Below, one piece after another: positions 54,782 to 62,553 of a DNA stretch of 62,553 nt. Origin of the DNA: an uncultured Porphyromonadaceae bacterium (GTDB taxonomy: Bacteria > Bacteroidota > Bacteroidia > Bacteroidales > Muribaculaceae). Below the pieces are notes generated by a model. The model was not told the DNA's origin. It did not search any database and saw only the letters and a program-made list of their open reading frames with translations. Both the position numbers and the translations under genes were made by a program. The stretch spans positions 1-62,553 of the forward strand of contig CANSRU010000014.1 of NCBI GenBank assembly GCA_947649495.1, given 5' to 3'. Each line of letters begins with the position of its first letter. Position 1 is the stretch's first letter.

Positions 54782-56662
54782 ATGACCGACATTCAAGATA
54801 TCATCACAGAAAACAGCCGCCGCACATCGCGGCTCCCCGCCGACTGCGACTACATAACCGGCGACCCTTCTGACCCCACGCGCACTCCTGCCGACATTCC
54901 TTGGGAGCGAGGCACCGTGTACCTGCCGGCCTCCATGGTAGCCGACCCTGAATTCACGCGGCTGAGTTCCCACCATCAGTATGCGCGGCTGCGTCACCGC
55001 CACGACTTTGCCTATTGGGCGGCTACCTGCGTCAAGATACGTCACAAACTTACCGGACAGAATGTCGACTTCAAGCTGAACGCGCCGCAACGCCGTGTGG
55101 TGGCCATGCTTGAAGCCGACCGCGTGGCAGGACGGCCATTGCGCATCATCATGCTCAAGGCCCGCCAGTGGGGAGGTTCCACTCTTGTACAGATGTATTT
55201 CGCATGGATACAGACCATACACCGCACCAACTGGAATTCGCTGATATGCGCACATGTGCGTGACACAGCGGCAACCATCCGAGGCATGTACGACACCATG
55301 CTTTCGGCCTATCCGCGTCAATATTGGGACGACGATGAACCTCCGGCATTCCGTGCCTGGCAAGGAGCACGTAACACACGTGAGATTTCCGGACGCGGCT
55401 GCCGAGTTACCATAGCATCCAGTTTCGGACAGGACTCATCGCGAGGCCTTGATGCCACCATGGCTCACCTGAGCGAAGTGGCATTCTGGAAAGATACCGA
55501 CAAGATGTCGCCCGACGAATTCATAAGGAGTGTATGCGGAGGTGTGCCTATGGTGCCGCTGTCGTTCATTGCCATGGAAAGCACAGCCAACGGCACCGGC
55601 AATTTTTTCCACACGGAATGGCTCCGCGCGTCAGCGGGCGATTCAGCCTACCGGCCGGTGTTCGTGGCCTGGCACGAAATAGAGATATACCGCAGCCCAT
55701 GCCCCGACCCGCAGGCTCTATGGAACGCCATGGATAAATACGAGCGTAATCTCTGGGATATGGGACTCACGCTCGAGATGATACAATGGTATCACGACAA
55801 GCGCCGCGAGATAGGCAACGACACCGCCATGCACGCCGAGTATCCCACCACCCCCGACGAGGCATTCGCCAACACCGGCAACGGAGTCTTCGAGCCCGCC
55901 CATGTGGAACAGATGCGCAAGAATTGCCGGACACCGCTCGACATTGCGGAGTATGACAACTCAACAGCCGGCCGGATTCTACTCCGCACCCCCGGCGCCG
56001 ATGGTTCACTGAGCATCTGGGCACTCCCCGACAGAGCTAAGCCGCGATGGGCCGACCGCTACATTGTAACCGTAGATGTCGGAGGACGCTCGTTGAGAAG
56101 CGACCCTTCGGTCATAGCTGTGTTCGACCGCTTTCCACACGGGCCCGGCTCACTGCCGGAAGTAGTGGCGCAATGGCGTGGCCACACCTATCACGACATG
56201 CTCGGCCACTATGCCGCGAAAGTGGCCGGAGCATACCACAACGCACTGCTGGTAATCGAGAGCAATTCTCTCGAATCGTCGGCCGAAGGGGGCTCACAAT
56301 ACATACTTGAGGAGCTTAACGACACATATCCTAACCTCTACGTCCGTACCCGGCGCGACGGATGGCGCGAGGAGACCACTGAAAGCCGCGTCGGGTTCCA
56401 CACCAACATCCGCACCAAATCACTGATAGTTACCGCACTCGTGGCCGCCGTGCGCGAAGGATTGTACATAGAACGCGACACCGGGGCTTGCAACGAAATG
56501 CTCACATACGAGCTGCGCGCCGACGGGAGTTACGCCGCAAAACGAGGCCACCACGACGATCTGGTGATGACCCGCGCCATGGCATTATACATCCATAGCA
56601 CCCTCGGGGCACCGGTGCCGAAAATCACGGCCGGAACATTTTTCCGCACCCCCTCCTGGTAA
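54782..56662 (+). CDS. Phage terminase large subunit, complete, outside any prophage
   Basis: A 626-residue DNA-packaging motor protein with both domains intact. ATPase: Walker A-like KARQWGGS (residues 126-133), Walker B LSEVAFW with Glu232, and the coupling motif AMESTANGTGNFFH. Nuclease (RNase H fold): Asp432 in VDVGGRSLRSDPSV, Glu493 in VIESNS, and Asp592/Asp593 in HHDDLVM. The protein normally cuts and pumps phage DNA into proheads together with portal and small subunit. None of those, nor integrase, capsid or lysis genes, is encoded nearby. It is co-transcribed with the upstream 821-residue protein, and GC content is like the chromosome, suggesting long residence. Confidence 0.9.
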   Translation: MTDIQDIITENSRRTSRLPADCDYITGDPSDPTRTPADIPWERGTVYLPASMVADPEFTRLSSHHQYARLRHRHDFAYWAATCVKIRHKLTGQNVDFKLNAPQRRVVAMLEADRVAGRPLRIIMLKARQWGGSTLVQMYFAWIQTIHRTNWNSLICAHVRDTAATIRGMYDTMLSAYPRQYWDDDEPPAFRAWQGARNTREISGRGCRVTIASSFGQDSSRGLDATMAHLSEVAFWKDTDKMSPDEFIRSVCGGVPMVPLSFIAMESTANGTGNFFHTEWLRASAGDSAYRPVFVAWHEIEIYRSPCPDPQALWNAMDKYERNLWDMGLTLEMIQWYHDKRREIGNDTAMHAEYPTTPDEAFANTGNGVFEPAHVEQMRKNCRTPLDIAEYDNSTAGRILLRTPGADGSLSIWALPDRAKPRWADRYIVTVDVGGRSLRSDPSVIAVFDRFPHGPGSLPEVVAQWRGHTYHDMLGHYAAKVAGAYHNALLVIESNSLESSAEGGSQYILEELNDTYPNLYVRTRRDGWREETTESRVGFHTNIRTKSLIVTALVAAVREGLYIERDTGACNEMLTYELRADGSYAAKRGHHDDLVMTRAMALYIHSTLGAPVPKITAGTFFRTPSW

Positions 56663-56755
56663 AAAACGCCGGATTCACAAACCGCATCCGCACCTGTTGT
56701 ACCACATTCGCACGGTACAATTCGTGCGGATGTTGCTATTGGCAGCAGTTTTTAC

Positions 56756-56763
56756 TAAATTTG
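56756..56763 (+). promoter_or_regulatory. -7 box for metG-ansA-sigma-54 activator
   Basis: TAAATTTG, 55 nt before the metG ATG. Confidence 0.6.
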
Positions 56764-56818
56764 CAGGCGGTAAAGAAGTTACCGATTCTTTCTAACACAT
56801 CACACCCATATATACCCG

Positions 56819-58861
56819 ATGGAAAAGAAATTCAAAAGAACCCTGATAACCACAGCGTTGCCATACGCCAATGGTCCGGTACACATAGGCCACCTGGCCG
56901 GAGTTTACGTTCCCGCCGACATTTATGCCCGCTATCTGCGCCTCAAAGGCGAGGATGTGGTGATGGTGGGAGGTAGCGATGAGCACGGAGTGCCCATCAC
57001 CATAAAAGCCCGCGAGGAGGGAGTGACTCCACAGGACATTGTGGACCGTTACCACACCATAATCAAGGATGCCATGGCCGAGCTGGGCATATCGTTTGAC
57101 GTATATTCCCGCACCACATCCGACATTCACCGCCGCACCGCAAGCGACTTTTTCCGCAAACTTTACGATGACGGACAGTTTGAGCAGCAGACTTCCCTGC
57201 AACCTTACGACGAACAGGCCGGAGAATTCCTGGCCGACCGCTATGTGATGGGCACTTGCCCCCACTGTGGCAGCGACCGCGCCTACGGCGACCAGTGCGA
57301 GGCTTGCGGCAGCTCGCTGAACGCCACAGACCTTATAGACCCGCACAGCCGTCTGACTTCGGCTCCGGTCACCATGCGCGAGACATCTCACTGGTATCTT
57401 CCACTCAACAAATGGGAGGAAGCTCTTCGCCGGTGGATTCTCGAGGGTCACAAGGAATGGAAAACAAATGTTTACGGCCAGTGCAAGTCGTGGCTCGACC
57501 TCGGTCTGCAGCCACGCGCTGTGAGCCGCGACCTCAACTGGGGCGTGCCGGTGCCTGTGGAAGGCGCCGAGGGCAAGGTGCTCTATGTGTGGTTTGATGC
57601 GCCGATAGGCTACATCTCCAACACCAAGGAGCTGCTGCCCGACACCTGGGAGAAATATTGGAAAGATCCGGAAAGCCGCGTGATAAACTTCATCGGCAAG
57701 GACAACATAGTGTTCCACTGCATAGTGTTCCCCGCCATGCTGATGGCCTATGGCGACGGATACCAGCTTCCCGACAATGTGCCGGCCAACGAATTCCTCA
57801 ATCTGGAAGGTGACAAGATATCTACCTCGCGCAACTGGGCCGTATGGCTTCACGAATATCTGCGCGATTTCCCCGGCAAGCAGGATGTGCTCCGCTACGT
57901 GCTTACCGCCAACGCTCCTGAAACAAAGGACAACGACTTCACATGGGCCGACTTCCAGGCCCGCAACAACAACGAGCTCGTGGCCATTCTCGGCAACTTC
58001 GTGAACCGTGCCATGGTTCTTACCCACAAATATTTCGGCGGCGAAGTGCCGCAGGCCGGAACATTGGAGGAGATAGACCTACGCCTGATAGCCGACCTCG
58101 CTAAAGTAAAGGAAAATCTGGAGGCCAACCTCGACACATTCCACTTCCGCGAAGCATTGAAAGACGCCATGGAGATAGCTCGCCTCGGCAACAAATATCT
58201 TCAGGAGACCGAGCCTTGGAAGGTGGCAAAGACCGACATGACCCGCGTGGCCACCATACTCAACTGCGCCCTGCAGCTCTGTGCCAACATCGCAGTGGCT
58301 TTCGAACCGTTCCTCCCCTTCATGTCAGCAAAACTTTCCGGTATGCTCGGAATGGAATCGACATCATGGAACGAGCTCGGCTGCTCCACACTGATACCCG
58401 CCGGACGCAAACTCGGCGAACCGGTGCTGCTGTTTGACAAAATCGACGACGATGCCATCCAGGCGCAGCTCGACCGGCTTGCACGCATAAAAGAGGAAAA
58501 CAAAATCAAGAATTTCAAGGCCGAACCGCAGGCTCCCGATGTGGATTTCGACACATTTATGAAAGCCGACCTACGCGTTGGCACCGTACTCGAATGCACC
58601 AAGGTGCCCAAGGCCGACAAACTTCTGAAATTCCTGATCGACGACGGCTTGGGAACACGTACCATCGTGTCGGGCATAGCCAAATACTACAATCCCGAGG
58701 ATCTCGTGGGCAAGCAGGTGTGCTTCATAGCCAATCTCCCCCCGCGCAAACTCAAGGGAATAGTATCGCAAGGCATGATACTTTCGGCCGAGAATGCCGA
58801 CGGTTCACTCGTGGTGATGGGTCCCACAGCCCCTGTGGTTCCCGGAGCGCAGGTGAAATAA
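56819..58861 (+). CDS. metG: Methionine-tRNA ligase with C-terminal tRNA-binding domain
   Basis: A 680-residue class I synthetase. HIGH is in [12 protein letters not shown], a zinc knuckle in [18 protein letters not shown], and the KMSKS-like motif is DKISTSRNW. The anticodon domain is alpha-helical (about 400-550). A C-terminal EMAP/Trbp111-like domain (about 575-680, [20 protein letters not shown]) provides dimerisation and tRNA binding. First gene of a three-gene cluster (39 nt to ansA). Confidence 0.98.
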   Translation: MEKKFKRTLITTALPYANGPVHIGHLAGVYVPADIYARYLRLKGEDVVMVGGSDEHGVPITIKAREEGVTPQDIVDRYHTIIKDAMAELGISFDVYSRTTSDIHRRTASDFFRKLYDDGQFEQQTSLQPYDEQAGEFLADRYVMGTCPHCGSDRAYGDQCEACGSSLNATDLIDPHSRLTSAPVTMRETSHWYLPLNKWEEALRRWILEGHKEWKTNVYGQCKSWLDLGLQPRAVSRDLNWGVPVPVEGAEGKVLYVWFDAPIGYISNTKELLPDTWEKYWKDPESRVINFIGKDNIVFHCIVFPAMLMAYGDGYQLPDNVPANEFLNLEGDKISTSRNWAVWLHEYLRDFPGKQDVLRYVLTANAPETKDNDFTWADFQARNNNELVAILGNFVNRAMVLTHKYFGGEVPQAGTLEEIDLRLIADLAKVKENLEANLDTFHFREALKDAMEIARLGNKYLQETEPWKVAKTDMTRVATILNCALQLCANIAVAFEPFLPFMSAKLSGMLGMESTSWNELGCSTLIPAGRKLGEPVLLFDKIDDDAIQAQLDRLARIKEENKIKNFKAEPQAPDVDFDTFMKADLRVGTVLECTKVPKADKLLKFLIDDGLGTRTIVSGIAKYYNPEDLVGKQVCFIANLPPRKLKGIVSQGMILSAENADGSLVVMGPTAPVVPGAQVK

Positions 58862-58900
58862 ACCATTTAAACGCCTAACCGCACAATTTCTCCATACAGC

Positions 58901-59965
58901 ATGAACAGCATCCAACCGCGAATATTGCTCATTTACACCGGAGGTACTATCGGGATGATTGAAAATCCCGTAACCTCCGCGCTGGAGCCATTCGACTTCT
59001 CCCACCTCATAGACAATGTGCCGAAAATCAAGATGCTGAACTATGTGATAGACAACATCTCGTTTGAACCGCCTATTGACTCCAGCGACATGAATCCCGC
59101 TCACTGGGTGGAGATAGCCAAAGCAATAAAAGACAATTATGAGGCTTACGACGGTTTCGTGGTGCTGCATGGCACAGACACCATGGCCTACACGGCTTCG
59201 GCAATATCGTTCATGCTCAAGAATCTGCGGAAACCGGTCATAATAACCGGCTCGCAGCTTCCCATAGGCGAGGTGCGAACCGATGGCGAGGAAAACCTGA
59301 TAACAGCCGTACAGATTGCCGCAGCCACCACTGCATCGGGCGAGCCTATGGTGCAGGAGGTTGCCATTCTTTTCGAGAATTATCTCTGGAGAGGCAACCG
59401 CGCCACAAAGCGTAGCGCCGACAATTTCAACGCATTCAAAAGCCACAACTATCCTGAACTCGCCAAGATAGGCCTCGGGATAAACTTCCACGAGGAAGCA
59501 CTTCTTCGCCATACCCATGGCGAGATTCCACTCGAGGCATCATACTCGCTCGACACCAGCGTAATGGTAATCGACCTATTCCCCGGCATCGACTCACGCA
59601 CATTGCGCCATCAGCTTGCCACACCGGGGATAAAAGGCATAGTGCTGCGCACATACGGCGCCGGCAATGCCCCCACCGCACGATGGTTTACCGACGCAAT
59701 AAGCGAAGCCGTGAAGCGCGGGGTGGTGGTGTTCAATGTAACGCAGTGCGTCAACGGAAGCGTGATGCGCCGCTACGCATCGGGCGATGCCCTCGCGGCA
59801 ACAGGCGTGGTGATGGGCTACGACATAACCACCGAGGCCGCACTCACCAAAATGATGTATCTTTTCGGGGCAGGCATAGACCGCGAACGCGTCAAGTTGC
59901 TGCTGCCGCAGTCGTTGCGCGGTGAGCTCACCGCCACCGTGGCAAGCGCCGGCGACATGCCCTGA
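58901..59965 (+). CDS. ansA: Type I (cytoplasmic) L-asparaginase
   Basis: A 354-residue amidohydrolase converting asparagine to aspartate and ammonia. The two catalytic threonines lie in LLIYTGGTIGMIEN and VVLHGTDTMAYTA; the second half has IKGIVLRTYGAGNAP. No signal peptide, so cytoplasmic. 39 nt after metG and 27 nt before the sigma-54 activator gene, likely one transcript. Confidence 0.95.
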   Translation: MNSIQPRILLIYTGGTIGMIENPVTSALEPFDFSHLIDNVPKIKMLNYVIDNISFEPPIDSSDMNPAHWVEIAKAIKDNYEAYDGFVVLHGTDTMAYTASAISFMLKNLRKPVIITGSQLPIGEVRTDGEENLITAVQIAAATTASGEPMVQEVAILFENYLWRGNRATKRSADNFNAFKSHNYPELAKIGLGINFHEEALLRHTHGEIPLEASYSLDTSVMVIDLFPGIDSRTLRHQLATPGIKGIVLRTYGAGNAPTARWFTDAISEAVKRGVVVFNVTQCVNGSVMRRYASGDALAATGVVMGYDITTEAALTKMMYLFGAGIDRERVKLLLPQSLRGELTATVASAGDMP

Positions 59966-59992
59966 ACATAGACCCTCAGAAACGACAATGCA

Positions 59993-61222
59993 ATGCAACT
60001 CAACTTACCTGAAATATCGGCCGAAGTACAGCAGGCAAAAATGCGTTTCGGCATAGTGGGCAACGCTCCGGCACTGATCGGCGCCGTGTCACGCGCCATA
60101 CAGGTAGCTCCAATAGACCTGTCTGTGCTCGTAACAGGCGAAAGTGGCTCGGGCAAGGAATTTTTCCCTCAGATTATCCATGCGTTCAGCCCCCGGAAGC
60201 ATAACCGCTACATAGCCGTGAACTGCGGTGCCATACCCGAAGGCACCATCGACAGCGAACTGTTCGGACACGAAAAAGGCTCGTTCACAGGCGCCGTGTC
60301 GGCCCGGAAGGGTTATTTCGAGGAGGCCGATGGCGGCACAATATTTCTTGACGAGGTGGCCGAGCTCCCGCTCACCACACAGGCCCGCCTGCTTAGGGTG
60401 CTTGAGAGCGGCGAATTTCTCAAGGTAGGTTCGAGCACCGTACAGCGCACCAACATCCGCGTGGTGGCCGCCACCAATGTCAACATGCTTGAGGCTGTGG
60501 AGTCCGGACGTTTCCGCGAGGATTTATACTACCGTCTCTCCACTGTGCAGATTTCAGTACCGCCACTGCGCGACCGCGGAACTGACATAATGCTGCTCGC
60601 ACGTAAATTCGCCGCCGACTTCTCCGAACGTTATTCGATGCCATCTGTCAACTTTTCCGACAGCGCCCGCAGTATGCTCCTGCACTACCGCTGGCCCGGA
60701 AATGTGCGTCAGCTGAAAAATGTGGTGGAACAGCTCGCCCTTTTCCACGCCGGAGAGGAAATAAATGCCGACACCCTCGGTGCATATCTCCCGCAGAACG
60801 CCATGGTGTTCACTCCCGCGGTGAAATCCACACATGCCCACGACTACGGGCAGGAGCGGGAATTGCTGTTCAACATGATATTCCGCATGCAGGGCGAAAT
60901 CGACTCCCTCCGCTCAGCCATAGACCGTATGGGGGGCTCGAAAACTCCGGCGCTGGTCACCCCGGCTTCAGAAGTAGAGGTTATAGACATGCCACGCACT
61001 CTTGTGAAATATACCCCACAGGCCGATACAATGCTCATTGACCACACCCCATCCATACCGTCTGTCAAGGAAGCTACGGCAAAAACCCTCGAGGAAACCG
61101 AACGCGAAACCATACGCCGGTCGCTCGAAAACAACGATGGTCGCCGCAAGGCCACGGCCAAGGAGCTCAACATATCCGAGCGCACTCTCTACCGCAAAAT
61201 CAAGGAGTACGGGCTCGAATAA
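59993..61222 (+). CDS. Sigma-54-dependent transcriptional activator without receiver domain
   Basis: A 409-residue bacterial enhancer-binding protein. The AAA+ domain starts almost at the N-terminus: Walker A GESGSGKEFF, the sigma-54-contacting loop GSFTGAVSA (GAFTGA variant with Ser), Walker B GTIFLDEVAEL and the arginine-finger region SGRFREDLYYRL. A Fis-type HTH (RRKATAKELNISERTLYRKI) closes the protein. No response-regulator or GAF input domain exists, so activity must be controlled by expression, partner proteins or the linker. Function in the cell unknown; in Bacteroidales such genes are often near envelope-assembly genes. Confidence 0.94.
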   Translation: MQLNLPEISAEVQQAKMRFGIVGNAPALIGAVSRAIQVAPIDLSVLVTGESGSGKEFFPQIIHAFSPRKHNRYIAVNCGAIPEGTIDSELFGHEKGSFTGAVSARKGYFEEADGGTIFLDEVAELPLTTQARLLRVLESGEFLKVGSSTVQRTNIRVVAATNVNMLEAVESGRFREDLYYRLSTVQISVPPLRDRGTDIMLLARKFAADFSERYSMPSVNFSDSARSMLLHYRWPGNVRQLKNVVEQLALFHAGEEINADTLGAYLPQNAMVFTPAVKSTHAHDYGQERELLFNMIFRMQGEIDSLRSAIDRMGGSKTPALVTPASEVEVIDMPRTLVKYTPQADTMLIDHTPSIPSVKEATAKTLEETERETIRRSLENNDGRRKATAKELNISERTLYRKIKEYGLE

Positions 61223-61258
61223 CCCTCCGAAACATCTATTTAACGATTTTTAACTAAT

Positions 61259-61293
61259 GGGGGGGGGTAATTGTGCCATTATGTTTAATTTTG
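61259..61293 (+). promoter_or_regulatory. G9 run upstream of a -7 box
   Basis: Nine G at 61259-61267 lie 18 nt upstream of TAATTTTG (61286-61293), that is, where the -33 element of the downstream gene would be. A change in G number would alter promoter spacing or strength. Confidence 0.45.
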
Positions 61294-61337
61294 TGCGATA
61301 ATAATTATTTACCAATCAATTAAACACAACACACACA

Positions 61338-61784
61338 ATGAAAAAACTCAACTTCCTGTTTGCGGCTCTCTTCGCCGTATGCCTCAGCGCAGGCTTCACC
61401 TCCTGCTCCGACGATGACGACAACTTCGACAGCGGCTCGATAGTCGGCAAATGGCAAAGCGTATCCGGAATATACTGGGAAATCGAAAATGGAGAACTTT
61501 ACGGTTCCAAGACTGACGAAGTTTCCGACAACAGTCTTATAATGGAATTTTCTGAGGATGGGGTACTTACCCAGACCGATACTGAGAATGGTGATTCGGA
61601 AAGTGTAAACTATAAAATAGAAGGAAATCGTCTCGTTCTTATTCAAGGTTCCGAAAAATACGATGGTATTAAAATACTGAAACTGACATCTGACGAGTTG
61701 ATAATTGAAGAGCACAACAAAGGTATAGATGAAGGAGAACCCTTTGAAGTTTATCAAAAAATAAAATTCCGCCGCATAAACTAA
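61338..61784 (+). CDS. Lipocalin-like small lipoprotein
   Basis: A 148-residue exported lipoprotein: signal peptide with lipobox FTSC (Cys about residue 23) followed by an acidic linker (SDDDDNFDS). The mature part begins IVGKWQSVSGIYWEI and shows alternating strands (LIMEFSEDGVLTQT, YKIEGNRLVLIQG, ILKLTSDELIIEE), the pattern of lipocalin-like domains common in Bacteroidales. The ligand is unknown. Alone between a possible G-tract promoter and a convergent terminator. Confidence 0.8.
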   Translation: MKKLNFLFAALFAVCLSAGFTSCSDDDDNFDSGSIVGKWQSVSGIYWEIENGELYGSKTDEVSDNSLIMEFSEDGVLTQTDTENGDSESVNYKIEGNRLVLIQGSEKYDGIKILKLTSDELIIEEHNKGIDEGEPFEVYQKIKFRRIN

Positions 61785-61805
61785 ACACACACCGTAATAA
61801 AAAAC

Positions 61806-61845
61806 CAATGCGGAGATTGTCTTTGGACAGGTAACCTCCGCATTG
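61806..61845. terminator. Convergent terminator between lipoprotein gene and rubrerythrin
   Basis: CAATGCGGAG (61806-61815) pairs with CTCCGCATTG (61836-61845), with an inner TGTC/GACA stem, ending near T/A-rich tails on both strands. Confidence 0.7.
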
Positions 61846-61866
61846 ATTATTTATAATAGGATTTGA

Positions 61867-62451
61867 TTATTCGTCGGCGGCATCGAGAGCCATGTAGTGC
61901 TGATAGGGATGGTCGCATGCGGGGCATACCTGGGGAGGTGTGGTGCCCTCGTGTATATAACCGCACACCAGACACTGCCACTTGATGGCTTTTTTACGTT
62001 TCCATACTGTACCTTCTTCCACCTGTTTCAGGAAGCGTTTGAAACGGCGGTGGTGATGGGCTTCGATTTCAGCGATTTCAAGGAAATGCGATGCGATTTC
62101 GGGGAAACCCTCCTCATCGGCCACCTTGGCTGAATTGGTGTAAAGTTCCACACCCTCCATCATCTCCTCCTTAGCGGCGGTGGCAAGATTTTCGGCCGTA
62201 GTGCCGATAACACCTGCATCTACCGACACAGGAACGTCAAGCGAACCGCCTTCCAGGAACTTGAAGAACACCTTGGCATGGCGCAATTCATTGTCGGCCG
62301 TTTCCCTGAATATCTTACCTATCGGGAAATAGAGTTCCTTGTCTGCCTGCTGGGCATAGAATGTATAACGGGAATAGGCTGCCGACTCAGCCATATAGGC
62401 AATCACGAGATTTTTTTCAGTCTGAGTGCCTTTGATACTTTTTTTAGCCAT
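61867..62451 (-). CDS. rbr: Rubrerythrin
   Basis: A 194-residue peroxide-detoxifying non-haem iron protein of anaerobes. The N-terminal four-helix ferritin-like domain carries the di-iron ligands (EKNLVIAYMAESAAYSRY, ADNELRHAKVFF, EEMMEGVELY, EIAEIEAHHHRRF). The C-terminal rubredoxin domain has the four Cys in WQCLVCGYIHEG and PQVCPACDHP. Normal length. It reduces hydrogen peroxide with electrons passed through the rubredoxin site. The 100 nt downstream to the window end show no gene. Confidence 0.97.
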   Translation of the reverse strand: MAKKSIKGTQTEKNLVIAYMAESAAYSRYTFYAQQADKELYFPIGKIFRETADNELRHAKVFFKFLEGGSLDVPVSVDAGVIGTTAENLATAAKEEMMEGVELYTNSAKVADEEGFPEIASHFLEIAEIEAHHHRRFKRFLKQVEEGTVWKRKKAIKWQCLVCGYIHEGTTPPQVCPACDHPYQHYMALDAADE

Positions 62452-62553
62452 GATATATATTAATTTAATTAGTAATCATTGATTGGAATTTCGACATTAA
62501 TAACATCTGCCGCAACCAATATGTTTAACATGGGTAGGCTTATTAACATAAAT

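Noticed and set aside
52310-56662. Prophage call
   Set aside because: Only a terminase and one virion-like protein are present; no integrase, capsid, portal, tail tape measure, lysis genes or attachment sites were found.
56792-58027. 411-codon open frame antisense to metG
   Set aside because: Complement artefact of a clear MetG coding sequence.

Overview
The window looks like chromosomal DNA of a gut Bacteroidales bacterium, most likely of the Muribaculaceae type (the family is an inference). The evidence is many TAnnTTTG (-7) promoter boxes, AT-rich leaders without clear Shine-Dalgarno sites, SusC/SusD genes driven by an ECF sigma/FecR pair, a fused SecDF, and Bacteroidales-style gene orders such as yceD-rpmF-fabH-era-der and lysS-gpsA-pgi. 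Most of the DNA is GC-rich housekeeping sequence. Several AT-rich or repeat-rich patches interrupt it.

Layout. 1-10.6 kb: tRNA-Phe, a flavin reductase, a MATE exporter, a GH97 alpha-glucosidase, a patatin lipase, pnp, and a translationally coupled HD-hydrolase/pncA/pncB NAD-salvage operon. 10.6-13.7 kb: an AT-rich island with structured non-coding DNA, two secreted proteins (one with MORN repeats) and an N-terminally decayed DUF1016 nuclease. 13.8-26.1 kb: a GH13 amylase, prs, yceD-rpmF-fabH-era-der, a SemiSWEET, a sialidase and rpsA. A promoter-carrying repeat occurs four times here, upstream of der, the sialidase and the ECF sigma gene. 26.3-37.5 kb: a polysaccharide utilisation locus (sigma, FecR, STN-type SusC, SusD, a GH18-like lipoprotein without catalytic acids, a DUF1735/LamG lipoprotein and a second GH18-like lipoprotein with an altered active site). 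REP-like palindromes flank its last gene. 38.0-39.4 kb: an AT-rich three-gene module read as a toxin-antitoxin-chaperone (HigB/HigA/SecB-like) operon whose toxin gene carries one in-frame TAG. 39.5-46.5 kb: glycosyltransferases and lysS-gpsA-pgi. One glycosyltransferase is split by a frameshift exactly at a run of eight C. 46.5-52.2 kb: secDF, a sugar-kinase-like phosphotransferase and a beta-helix lipoprotein. 52.3-56.7 kb: an isolated pair made of an 821-residue virion-like protein and a complete phage terminase large subunit, with no other phage genes. 56.8-62.5 kb: metG-ansA-sigma-54 activator, a small lipoprotein and rubrerythrin.

The carbohydrate genes (sialidase, GH18-like binding proteins, GH97, GH13, hexosamine-kinase-like protein) suit growth on host or dietary glycans. 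The least ordinary items are the amber-interrupted TAC-like operon, the C8 glycosyltransferase, the orphan terminase pair, the mobile-promoter repeats and the covarying REP arrays.
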